From Vicinamibacteraceae bacterium (lineage in GTDB: Bacteria > Planctomycetota > Phycisphaerae > Phycisphaerales > UBA5793), in assembly GCA_011525805.1 (NCBI GenBank), contig WYBR01000096.1, forward strand, positions 1 through 64,000: a stretch of DNA of 64,000 bases, read 5' to 3'. Below, one piece after another: positions 25,753-33,777 of the stretch (within the stretch, counting starts at the first letter, position 1; each line of letters starts with the position of its first letter). The notes beneath the pieces were generated by a model. The model saw only the letters and a list, made by a program, of their open reading frames with translations. It did no database searches and had not been told where the DNA came from. Both the position numbers and the translations under genes were made by a program.

Positions 25753-26307
25753 ATGTCTCGAGTTGGAAAGAAACCCGTCCCCGTCCCCGCCGGCGTCAAC
25801 GTCGCGGTGGCGAACCGCACGGTCACCATCGAAAAGGGCCCGAGCAAACTCCAGGTCACGCATCGACCCGAGGTCGATGTGCAGTGGCAGCCCGACAAGC
25901 GGGAGATCGTCTGCACCATCCCCGAGTCGAAGATGCGCGACCAGGCGTACAAGGCCTATTGGGGTACGACGCGCTCCCTCATTCAGAACATGATCCGCGG
26001 CGTGACGAAGGGCTACGAGAAGAAACTCGAAGTCATCGGCGTGGGCTGGAACGCCAACGTCCAGGGCAACAAACTGGTCATGAACCTCGGCTACTCCAAG
26101 CCCGTCGAGTTGCCGGTGCCCGCGGGAATCAAGGTCGCCGTCGAGCGACAGTTCATCACCCTCACCTCACCAGACAAGCAGGCGATCGGGCAGTTCGCCG
26201 CCACGATTCGCGCCAAGCGCAAGCCCGAACCCTACAACGGCAAGGGCGTGAAGTACGCGGACGAGCAGATCATCCGCAAGGAAGGCAAGACCGTCGTCGG
26301 CCGCTGA
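25753..26307 (+). CDS. rplF: 50S ribosomal protein L6
   Basis: 184 residues. SRVGKKPVPVPAGVNVAVAN, TRSLIQNMIRGVTKGYEKKL, LEVIGVGWNANVQGNKLVMN and the C-terminal RKPEPYNGKGVKYADEQI identify L6. It lies near the GTPase-associated centre. Confidence 0.97.
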   Translation: MSRVGKKPVPVPAGVNVAVANRTVTIEKGPSKLQVTHRPEVDVQWQPDKREIVCTIPESKMRDQAYKAYWGTTRSLIQNMIRGVTKGYEKKLEVIGVGWNANVQGNKLVMNLGYSKPVELPVPAGIKVAVERQFITLTSPDKQAIGQFAATIRAKRKPEPYNGKGVKYADEQIIRKEGKTVVGR

Positions 26308-26360
26308 GCGGCGCGCGGAACACCGCATCGGCTCGGGCCCCGGCCCGGGAGGAATGAGTC

Positions 26361-26723
26361 ATGAGTCGCACATCGGATCGAGTTCTCCGCCGCCAGCGCC
26401 GCCGGCGCGGGCTGCGCAAACGCATCTTCGGGACGCCCGACCGGCCGCGCCTGTCGATTTACCGCTCGCTCAAGTACGTGTACGCGCAGGTGATCGACGA
26501 TGTGGCGGGGCGGACCCTCGCCGCCGCGAGTTCGCGCGATGCCGAGTTCAAGGGGCCGTCGACTCGCGACTGCGCCGCCGCGGCCACCGTCGGGACGCTT
26601 CTTGCCCAGCGCGCCCTCCAGGCCGGCGTCACTCGCGTCCAGTTCGATCGCAGCGGGCTTCGGTATCACGGCCGCGTCAAGGCCATCGCGGAGGCGGCGC
26701 GCAAGGGCGGGCTTCAGTTCTAA
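26361..26723 (+). CDS. rplR: 50S ribosomal protein L18
   Basis: 120 residues, normal length. [52 protein letters not shown] and [20 protein letters not shown] are standard. L18 binds 5S rRNA with L5. ATG 26361 follows GGGAGGA. Confidence 0.97.
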   Translation: MSRTSDRVLRRQRRRRGLRKRIFGTPDRPRLSIYRSLKYVYAQVIDDVAGRTLAAASSRDAEFKGPSTRDCAAAATVGTLLAQRALQAGVTRVQFDRSGLRYHGRVKAIAEAARKGGLQF

Positions 26724-26783
26724 CCACACCCAGGAGAGGCCGCAACCCGTTTGCTCCGCGCGACCGGGATCGGATGACCACAC

Positions 26784-27458
26784 ATGATCGACGAATCAAG
26801 CGAATCACAGGGATTTGAATCGAGCACGGTCGGCGTGTTCCGCACGGCCGCCACCGTCAAGGGCGGTCGGCGCTTCAGTTTCGGCGCGCTCGTCGTCGTC
26901 GGCGACCGGCGCGGCCGGGTCGGCTTCGGCTACGCCAAGGGCAAGGAAGTTCCCCCCGCGATCGAGAAGGCGGAGAAGACCGCCCGGCGCGACCTCCTCA
27001 AGGTCGAACTCATCAAGGGCACCATCCCGCACTCAGTGCTCGGCCGCTTCGGCGCCAGCGAGGTGCGGCTCCTCCCTGCCAGCCCCGGCACCGGCGTCGT
27101 CGCGGGCGGCACCGTCCGCGCTGTCCTCGAACTCGCCGGCGTGCGCGACTGCCTGACCAAGTGCTACGGCTCCACGAACAAGAAAAACCTCGTCAAGGCC
27201 ACGATGAACGGCCTGCAGCAACTCCGCTCTAAGCGCCTCGTCGAGGAGTTGCGCGGCGTGTCGATCGAAACCACCCACGTCGAGGAGTTCACCGCCAACG
27301 CCCCCGAGGTCGAATACGTTCGCAAGGCCCCGCCCAAACGCGAAGAGCAGTCCGGCGGAGGCCGTCGCGGCTCAGGCCGCGGACGCGGCCGATCTCGTCG
27401 CGAAGGCGGCGAGGAGGGCCAGGCCGGGCAGACCGGCCAGAGCCCCGCTCCGGAGTAA
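26784..27458 (+). CDS. rpsE: 30S ribosomal protein S5 with Arg/Gly-rich tail
   Basis: 224 residues against ~165 usual. The core is normal: VKGGRRFSFGALVVVGDRRG, KEVPPAIEKAEKTARRDLLK, PASPGTGVVAGGTVRAVLEL, and CYGSTNKKNLVKATMNGL. The C-terminal ~40 residues are an RGG-like tail (GGRRGSGRGRGRSRREGGEE) ending in Gln/Gly. S5 shapes the mRNA entry site and decoding accuracy. The usual next gene, rpmD (L30), is missing. Confidence 0.95.
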   Translation: MIDESSESQGFESSTVGVFRTAATVKGGRRFSFGALVVVGDRRGRVGFGYAKGKEVPPAIEKAEKTARRDLLKVELIKGTIPHSVLGRFGASEVRLLPASPGTGVVAGGTVRAVLELAGVRDCLTKCYGSTNKKNLVKATMNGLQQLRSKRLVEELRGVSIETTHVEEFTANAPEVEYVRKAPPKREEQSGGGRRGSGRGRGRSRREGGEEGQAGQTGQSPAPE

Positions 27459-27560
27459 CCACCGCCCCACCGCGGGCTTCGGCCCCGACGGCGCATCGCC
27501 AATGTCAGCCAATGCGGCCGGACCCGTTCCGACCCGCACGTCCGAAAGAGAGTTCTCACC

Positions 27561-28055
27561 ATGATGATCCACGAGATCACCAGCCTCGTCGAGCGACACA
27601 AGGACCGCAAGCGAGTCGGCCGCGGCCGCGGCTCCGGCCTCGGCAAGACCTCCGGCCGGGGCCACAAGGGCGCCAAGTCGCGCAGCGGCTGGAGCGAAAA
27701 ACTCGCCCGCGAAGGCGGCCAGTTGGCTTATTTCCGCCGAATCCCCAAGCGCGGTTTCTCCAATAAGAACTTCGCCACACGGTTCTACGTCGTCAACGTG
27801 CGCGACCTGCAGAAGCACTTCAGCGACGGCGAGGCGGTCAGCCCCGCGACCCTCATCGACAAGGGCCTGGTGCGCGACGCGGCCCTGCCGGTGAAGATAC
27901 TCGGCTGCGGCGAACTCACCCGTCGCCTCTCCGTCTCCGCCGGGCAGGTCTCCGCCTCGGCACGCGAGAAGATCGAAAAGGCCGGAGGAACGATCGAACT
28001 GAGCGACAAGAAATCCTGGACCCGGCCGCCGTCGAAGAAGACCGAACGCACCTGA
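27561..28055 (+). CDS. rplO: 50S ribosomal protein L15
   Basis: 164 residues. KRVGRGRGSGLGKTSGRGHK is the hallmark N-terminus; GGQLAYFRRIPKRGFSNKNF and the C-terminal SASAREKIEKAGGTIELSDK complete it. The extra C-terminal 12 residues are basic. Directly follows rpsE without rpmD. Confidence 0.95.
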   Translation: MMIHEITSLVERHKDRKRVGRGRGSGLGKTSGRGHKGAKSRSGWSEKLAREGGQLAYFRRIPKRGFSNKNFATRFYVVNVRDLQKHFSDGEAVSPATLIDKGLVRDAALPVKILGCGELTRRLSVSAGQVSASAREKIEKAGGTIELSDKKSWTRPPSKKTERT

Positions 28056-28142
28056 CCGCGCCCGCCACCCGCGCCGCGGAGGACGGCGGCGCCGCGGCGA
28101 CGTTTCCGCCTCACGAGTGATACCCAGATCGGCTTGCCCACC

Positions 28143-29549
28143 ATGCTACAGGCCTTCCTCAATGTCTTCCGCATCCCCGAACTGAGGAACAAACTGCTCT
28201 TCACGATCGCGATGCTCGCGATCTACCGGATCGGTTTCTGGGTCCCGCTCTCGGGCGTCGATCAGTCGCGCCTCGCCGCCTTCTTCGAGTCCGCGAACCA
28301 GGAGTCGGGGGCGGCGCAGAAACTCACTCAGTACATCTCCACGTTCACGGGCGGCGATCTCGGCCAGTCCACGATCTTCGGCCTGGGCGTCATGCCCTAC
28401 ATTTCCGCCGCCATCATCTTCCAACTCCTCGCCTCCGCCTGGGAGCCGCTCAAGAAACTCCAGAAGGAAGGCCCGACCGGCCGCCAGAAAATCCAGGAGT
28501 GGACGCGCTACGCCACGATCGGCCTGTGCATCCTCCAGGGCTTCGGCTGGCTCACCTACATGCAGTCCCAGGGGCTGATCTACCCCGCCATCTCCGACAA
28601 CCTCGGCCTGCTGTGGTCCTTCCGCATTCAGGGCGTCCTCGCGCTCGTCGCGGGCACCACCTTCCTCATGTGGCTCGGCGAGCAGATCGACAAATACGGC
28701 TTGGGCAACGGCGTCTCGCTCATCATCACCGCCGGCATCCTCGCTCGAATGCCCGCCGCCGTCAACCTCGTCATCGCCGACTTCAGCCTCGACGCCACGA
28801 GCGGAGCGAAGTACGGCCCGCTCTCGATCATCTTCCTCGTCTGCGCGTTCGTCGCCGTCACCGCCGGCGCCATCGTCATTACCGTCGCGCAGCGCCGCAT
28901 CCCCATCCAGCAGGCCAAACACACCCGCGGCCGCAAGGTCTACGGCGGGCAGAAGGCCTTCCTCCCCCTGCGCATCAACCACGGCGGCGTCATGCCCATC
29001 ATCTTCGCCCAGTCGCTGATGATCTTCCCCTCCGTCGGCCTGAGCAGCCTCGCCCAACTCGGCCAGCGCAGCGACGTCGAATGGTGGCAGCGGCTCACCG
29101 ACTTCCTCGGCCGCTCCTTCACGATGGGCAACTACCCCTACGTCGTCATCGAGATCCTCCTCATCTATTTCTTCAGTTACTTCTGGACCACCGTCCAGTT
29201 CAACCCCAAGGAGATGTCCGAGCAGTTGCGCAACCACGGCTCGTTCATCCCGGGTCTGCGGCCGGGGCCGCGCACCGCGGAGTATCTCGAAACGGTCCTC
29301 GAGCGCGTGACCTACGTCGGCGCCGGCTTCCTCGCCATCATCGCCGTCATTCCCACGGTCGTCGCCACGGGTCTGGGCATTCCCTGGGTCGTCTCGAGTT
29401 TCCTCGGAGGCACCGGTCTGCTCATCGTGGTGAGCGTCGGCCTCGACTTCGTCCAGCGCATCGAGGCGAACCTGCTCATGCGCAACTACGCCGGCTTCCT
29501 CGGCGGCACCGGCAGCGGCGACCGCATCCGCTCCAGCCGCGGCGCGTAG
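28143..29549 (+). CDS. secY: Preprotein translocase subunit SecY
   Basis: 468 residues, ten predicted transmembrane helices. MLQAFLNVFRIPELRNKLLF, GVMPYISAAIIFQLLASAWE, GRQKIQEWTRYATIGL, VSLIITAGILARMP, QAKHTRGRKVYGGQKAFLPL and NLLMRNYAGFLGG match SecY. It forms the Sec channel in the inner membrane with SecE and SecG; the secG of this window is at 62210. The start is taken at ATG 28143 (family N-terminus); a TTG 9 nt earlier is in frame. It is the last gene of the operon: adk, map, infA, rpsM, rpsK and rpoA do not follow. Confidence 0.96.
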   Translation: MLQAFLNVFRIPELRNKLLFTIAMLAIYRIGFWVPLSGVDQSRLAAFFESANQESGAAQKLTQYISTFTGGDLGQSTIFGLGVMPYISAAIIFQLLASAWEPLKKLQKEGPTGRQKIQEWTRYATIGLCILQGFGWLTYMQSQGLIYPAISDNLGLLWSFRIQGVLALVAGTTFLMWLGEQIDKYGLGNGVSLIITAGILARMPAAVNLVIADFSLDATSGAKYGPLSIIFLVCAFVAVTAGAIVITVAQRRIPIQQAKHTRGRKVYGGQKAFLPLRINHGGVMPIIFAQSLMIFPSVGLSSLAQLGQRSDVEWWQRLTDFLGRSFTMGNYPYVVIEILLIYFFSYFWTTVQFNPKEMSEQLRNHGSFIPGLRPGPRTAEYLETVLERVTYVGAGFLAIIAVIPTVVATGLGIPWVVSSFLGGTGLLIVVSVGLDFVQRIEANLLMRNYAGFLGGTGSGDRIRSSRGA

Positions 29550-29676
29550 CGCATTCTGCCGCCGGCGCCGCGCCCCGGCGGAGTTCGATGGCGCAGGTGC
29601 AAGTGCGCACGATGTCCATTGAACTCCGCGACGCCGCCCGCACGCCCGTCATGCATCGACCCCAGAGCGGGTCCAT

Positions 29677-29999
29677 GCATGGCACCACTCGAGAACGCCA
29701 CGTCCCGAACTCCGCGCGTGGTGCCATGCTTCGCGGCTCTGAGCGAAGCATGGCGAACGGGCAGACGCAATCGTGCCCCCCCCTCGCCCCTCGGCACACG
29801 TCGCCCGCCCTCAGTCCAACTCAGGCCAGGGAAGCGGGTCGATGTGTGGCACCCTCACTTGATTCACCGCAGCAGAGTGGGCGCCACACAGCATCGCGCC
29901 AGCGTGCTGTGTGCGGGCGAGCAACGACGAACGAATTGAAGGAGCGATGGCCGCTTCTGCCCGCTGCACTGCACTCTCGCTCAGAGCAGCGAGCGTGCA
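29677..29999. repeat. Cluster of nested palindromes downstream of secY
   Basis: At least four inverted repeats in about 320 bp: GCATGGCACCA / TGGTGCCATGC (29677-29687 and 29719-29729); ATGCTTCG / CGAAGCAT (29726-29751); CACACAGCA / TGCTGTGTG (29885-29913); and a 12-bp arm pair with one mismatch (29970-29999). The motif GTGGCACC or its complement recurs several times. There is no gene in 29550-30235 and no T-tract. These look like decayed copies of a repeat family. Confidence 0.6.
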
Positions 30000-30150
30000 G
30001 TGGCACCCCTTCGCGCGCAGGGTGGCATCGATCGCCGCCGCTCTGGGCGGAGATCGATGGCGAATGCGTCGCGAGACCAGACCGCAGCGCCGGCGAGGAC
30101 GAAAGGCGACGCGGCATTCGAGAGCGGAGCCTCGAGTCGCCTCGACTCAA

Positions 30151-30189
30151 GGAAAAGCAAACCGGGCGGCGCCTGGGGGCGCCGCCCGG
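30151..30189 (-). terminator. Intrinsic terminator of the PEP-CTERM gene
   Basis: A perfect 12-bp stem (CCGGGCGGCGCC / GGCGCCGCCCGG, 30162-30173 and 30178-30189) with a 4-nt loop. Read on the minus strand it is followed by TTTGCTTTTCC. It lies 47 bp past the stop of the gene at 30236-30853. Confidence 0.65.
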
Positions 30190-30235
30190 AGGAGGAATGC
30201 GTGCGTGTCGATGCGGCCTGGAGGGCCGCGTCGAA

Positions 30236-30853
30236 TCAGGCCCGGCGGCGGCGGGCGCCGCAAGCGAGGCCGGCAAGGCCGAGCAGCGCCAGCGAGGAAG
30301 GCGCCGGGATGTAGTTGATGTAGCCGGAGAAGGTGCGGGGCGAGAAGCGGCTGCCGCCGAACTCCGGCGCGCCGCGCGCCACATCGCTGAAAAGTGTCAG
30401 GTTGGCGTCGGAGAAGGTGGTCTGGTGGCCGCCGCTTCCCGTGCCGGTGTAGCGCACGCCGCCGATGAGCCCCTGGAAGAGGAATCCCGTCACTTCGCCG
30501 TGCGCGAGGGCGATCGGGTTGTTGAGAAAGAAACTGGTCGGGTTGGTCGTACCGGCGGAGAACGCATCGACCTCATCGACGATCGACCAGCCGTCAGACG
30601 TGCCGTCGAATCCGACGTAGGAGCCGGTGCGGCGCCAGACGCGCAGACGAACGGGGCCGTTCTCAGGCTCGCCCGAGACCATGCCGATTTCGATGACGGT
30701 GAGATTGCCGGACGTCGCCGTAAGATCGACGAACACTCCAGCCCCGTCTTCGCTGCGCCCGTTGTTGGGAGGCGCCGTGTTCAGGATGTCGGCCGAGGCC
30801 ACGGTGGTCGCCAGCGCGAGCGCGGCGAACGACAGAAACGCCTTGCGAATCAT
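30236..30853 (-). CDS. PEP-CTERM sorting-domain exported protein
   Basis: 205 residues; ATG 30853 has GAGGAGGAAGAGG upstream. A signal peptide (AFLSFAALALATTVASA) is followed by a ~150-residue beta-rich body with Gly/Thr-rich loops. The C-terminus IPAPSSLALLGLAGLACGAR plus RRRA is a PEP-CTERM-type sorting signal: Pro-rich motif, hydrophobic helix and basic cluster. Such proteins are processed by an exosortase at the outer envelope; no exosortase gene is in this window. It is a single-gene unit with its own promoter candidate and terminator. Confidence 0.85.
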   Translation of the reverse strand: MIRKAFLSFAALALATTVASADILNTAPPNNGRSEDGAGVFVDLTATSGNLTVIEIGMVSGEPENGPVRLRVWRRTGSYVGFDGTSDGWSIVDEVDAFSAGTTNPTSFFLNNPIALAHGEVTGFLFQGLIGGVRYTGTGSGGHQTTFSDANLTLFSDVARGAPEFGGSRFSPRTFSGYINYIPAPSSLALLGLAGLACGARRRRA

Positions 30854-31016
30854 GATTCCTCTTCCTCCTCAATCTGTTGCGCTCGGCGCGACGCCTGCAC
30901 GGCCGCGAATGCGGATGGGACGTTCATTGGCGCCCGTCGAGCCCACGTCAGGCGGCGAGCGCCGCCCACTCATTTCTCTCCTCGAGCCCCCGGACCCGGA
31001 GGCCCACGATGCTGCA

Positions 31017-31045
31017 AAGATAACCCAAGAACGCCGCCCGGACAA
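31017..31045 (-). promoter_or_regulatory. Candidate promoter for the PEP-CTERM gene
   Basis: Read on the minus strand: TTGTCC (31045-31040), 17-bp spacer, TATCTT (31022-31017), each four of six to the sigma70 consensus. It lies 164 bp before ATG 30853, in a 359-bp intergenic region (30854-31212) that otherwise shows only a short AAAATC/GATTTT hairpin. Confidence 0.3.
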
Positions 31046-31212
31046 GTACAAATCCTGAAAATCGTCAGATTTTGTTCGCAAGTGCTAAGGCCCGGCCGCC
31101 GTCGCGGTGGCCAGCCATGTGAAGCGTGCAAAAATGGGGACTCTGACGAAACCGGGAGGCCTCCGCCAGCGCCTCGCGATGGCCCGCCTCCACCCATATC
31201 GGGGAAGGGGGG

Positions 31213-33300
31213 TCAACTCGCCAGGTTCGTGATCAGGTTGAGCACGTCGTTGTAGAACGTCACGAGGAAGAGGCTTCCGATCAGCAACAGCCCGACCGCC
31301 GTCGCCGCGTTCTGCACCTGCACGCTGACGGGAGAGCCTTTGATCTTCTCGATGATGAGGAAGACCATCAGTCCGCCGTCCACGATGGGAATCGGCAGGA
31401 AGTTGAGCACCGCGAGGTTGACGTTGATGACGCCGAGGAACAGCAGCAGGTACGGCAGCCCCTGGCCGGCGACGCGCGTCCCGAGTTCAGCGATGCCCAC
31501 CGGCCCCTTCAACTGGTCCACCTTGATCGAGCCGCGCACCAGCCGATCGAGCGTCTGGTAGGTCGTGATGATCATCTCCCACGTGCGCTCGAGGCCCATC
31601 GAGATCGCGGCGATCGGGTTGTCCGCCCGCTGCGTTTCGGTGAGGGGCTGAAAGATCGTCACGCTCAACTGGCTGTGCCATTCAAGCGCCAGCACGGTGC
31701 GGGCCGCGTCCTGGTCGATCGACCACGTGAGCGGCTCGACCGGTCGGCCCGGTACGGGCAGTTCGCACGAGATTTCGATGTCCGTGCGCGGCGAGTCCGG
31801 GTCGAGCGCGCCGCGAAGGGCCAGGAAGACCTCGCGCCACGTCGCGACCTCGCGGCCGCCGATCGAGGCGATGCGCGATCCCGGCATAAGGCGAGGCGCT
31901 GGGGACGGCGCCGGCCGCTCCGAGCCCGACCCGTCCGCGACGCCGCGCAGGGGAAACGAGTCGATCGCGTCGACGACGATCGGCGGCGCCATGGCGGGCA
32001 TGTCAGTAAACGCGAAGCCCGCCCGCCCCGCCCGATCGACCGGCACGTCGAAATCGAGCTCGCGCCCCTCGCGAAGGACGGTCACGCGGCCCTTGGCGCG
32101 CGGCCTGAGGGCTCGCTGCAGTTCGTCGGATCGCAGCCACATCGCGCCGTCCGCTCCCACGATCACGTCGCCGGGCGCGATCCAATCCGCGGTTCGGCCC
32201 GGATCGACGTCGATCACCACCGGCGCCGGCACGAGGCCAAGGAGGTGGCGCACCGCGTACCACGAGCCGCCCTCCTCGATCTGCGAGAGCATGAAATCCG
32301 GATCGGGCCGCAACATGCCCCGGCTGACGGCGCCGGTCTCGGGATGCTCGAACGTGAGTTCAAGCGGCTTGCCCTCGGAGCGATCGATGGCGCGGCTGAG
32401 TTGCCAGACGGCGTCGATCTTCTCGCCGTTCACCTGCGCCAGGCGCAACCCCGGCGCGGGAGTGACGCCTTCCAGCCCCGCGAGGCGGAAGACCGTCTGC
32501 GCCTGCCGCTCGGCGGGCGACCCGGGCTTGTAGTCGAGCAGGGCGGCACTCTGCGTCGAGGCGATGCCCAGCGCCAAGAGGCGCGTCTCGCGGTCGGCCC
32601 GCGGCGCGAGGTCGAATGTCAGCCGCGTTCCGGCCCGATCCACCTCGATCCGCAGCGACTGCCCGGGCTTGGACACGGCCGCGGCAAGGAGAATCTGCTC
32701 GTAAGTCCGGATCGGCTTGCCGTTGATAGAGATAACTCGGTCGCCCGGCCGGATGCCCGGCCCCTCGATGCCGTGCTCGGCGGCGTTGGTCGGCATGGTG
32801 ACGGCGGCGAGGCTGTCGGGGCTGACGCCTCCGATCACGGGTACGAGGGTATCCACCCCCCACATGAAGCAGATCACGAAAAGAACCAGAGCAAAGATGA
32901 TGTTCATGACCACGCCGGCGGAGACGACGCACATGCGGGCCCAGATCGGCCGGCTGCTGTAGGAGCGCGGGTCGTTGACCACCGCGGCCATGTCGAGGTC
33001 TTCCTGCCCGAGCATCTTGACGTACCCGCCGATGGGAAGGTAGTTGAGGCGGTACTCTGTCTCGCCAAAATCGCCCGCGCGCCCGCCGGCCTTGAGCCGC
33101 GCTTCGTACTCCGGCGCCGTCGTGCCGGAACGAAAGCCGATGCCCTTGCGCCACGACAGGAGCGCCGGACCCATGCCGATGGCGAACTGCTCGACGCGGA
33201 TGCCGACCCACTTGGCGACGGCAAAGTGCCCCAGTTCGTGAACGAAGATCACGAGGCTGAAGCCGATGACCAAAAGGAGAAAGTCGAAGAAGGTGGACAT
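31213..33300 (-). CDS. rseP: RseP-type site-2 intramembrane metalloprotease with several PDZ-like modules
   Basis: 695 residues, against ~450 for typical RseP. The first helix carries the zinc motif VHELGHFAVAKW (HExxH, residues 21-25) and the last third carries NFLPIPIVDGG, the third zinc ligand region. GPVGIAELG and four to five membrane helices are standard. Between them are PDZ-like segments: IRPGDRVISINGKPIRTY, a second near LRLAQVNGEKIDAVWQ, a third near IAPGDVIVGADG, and a fourth near MPGSRIASIGGREVATW. RseP cleaves anti-sigma factors and remnant signal peptides within the inner membrane. It is transcribed after the GspF-like gene and dxr. Confidence 0.92.
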   Translation of the reverse strand: MSTFFDFLLLVIGFSLVIFVHELGHFAVAKWVGIRVEQFAIGMGPALLSWRKGIGFRSGTTAPEYEARLKAGGRAGDFGETEYRLNYLPIGGYVKMLGQEDLDMAAVVNDPRSYSSRPIWARMCVVSAGVVMNIIFALVLFVICFMWGVDTLVPVIGGVSPDSLAAVTMPTNAAEHGIEGPGIRPGDRVISINGKPIRTYEQILLAAAVSKPGQSLRIEVDRAGTRLTFDLAPRADRETRLLALGIASTQSAALLDYKPGSPAERQAQTVFRLAGLEGVTPAPGLRLAQVNGEKIDAVWQLSRAIDRSEGKPLELTFEHPETGAVSRGMLRPDPDFMLSQIEEGGSWYAVRHLLGLVPAPVVIDVDPGRTADWIAPGDVIVGADGAMWLRSDELQRALRPRAKGRVTVLREGRELDFDVPVDRAGRAGFAFTDMPAMAPPIVVDAIDSFPLRGVADGSGSERPAPSPAPRLMPGSRIASIGGREVATWREVFLALRGALDPDSPRTDIEISCELPVPGRPVEPLTWSIDQDAARTVLALEWHSQLSVTIFQPLTETQRADNPIAAISMGLERTWEMIITTYQTLDRLVRGSIKVDQLKGPVGIAELGTRVAGQGLPYLLLFLGVINVNLAVLNFLPIPIVDGGLMVFLIIEKIKGSPVSVQVQNAATAVGLLLIGSLFLVTFYNDVLNLITNLAS

Positions 33301-33348
33301 GCCGTGGAGATCCCGTGCGGTTGACAGAGCATAGGCGGGCGGGGGCGG

Positions 33349-33768
33349 CTACTGGCCGACGGCGTCGACCATCGTGTACAGCGGCGCGAGAAGGAGTAAA
33401 ACCTGAGCGATGATCGACGCCAGCAGCGCCGTCGCCAGGGCCATGGCCAGAAGCGGCGCGCGGCGCAGCGCCGCGAACAACCCCGTCACGGCGATGGCGG
33501 CGAGCGGGACGGCGATCATCCAGCCCGAAACGACCTGGCCCGCGCGATCGCCCCCCATCCACTCCGACGCCGCCAGCAGCCACCGCGTCGCGCGCGGCAA
33601 CTCGAACTCGAACTCCGCGAACATCTCGCGGAACATCGGAACGATGAAGAGCAGCGCCGCCGTCTGCACCGCGATCCACAGCCAGGCGAGCACGAGGCTG
33701 TACCAGAAGGTGAGACGGCGGACCACGGGGCGCGCCTGGCTCAGAACGTCATCGTGGGAACTCGTCAT
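33349..33768 (-). CDS. Small membrane protein resembling the end of GspF/PilC
   Basis: 139 residues with three hydrophobic segments (YSLVLAWLWIAVQTAALLFI, MIAVPLAAIAVTGLFAA, MALATALLASIIAQVLLLLA). The segment IVPMFREMFAEFEFELPRAT, then RWLLAASEWM, resembles the conserved C-terminal region of type II secretion F proteins (PxFxxMFxxxGxxLPxxT). It is much too short for a full GspF (~400 residues). It lies between dxr and rseP, where cdsA is often found. Function unknown. Confidence 0.7.
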   Translation of the reverse strand: MTSSHDDVLSQARPVVRRLTFWYSLVLAWLWIAVQTAALLFIVPMFREMFAEFEFELPRATRWLLAASEWMGGDRAGQVVSGWMIAVPLAAIAVTGLFAALRRAPLLAMALATALLASIIAQVLLLLAPLYTMVDAVGQ

Positions 33769-33777
33769 GGCCTCTCC

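Noticed and set aside
29550-30235. A tRNA or structured RNA gene
   Set aside because: Several hairpins exist but no cloverleaf, CCA-adjacent acceptor stem or TTCGA loop could be traced. No tRNA was found elsewhere either.
28499-31255. A 918-codon open frame on the plus strand spanning secY and beyond
   Set aside because: It overlaps secY in another frame and continues through palindromic non-coding DNA and antisense to the PEP-CTERM gene; composition is Arg/Pro-rich with no motif.
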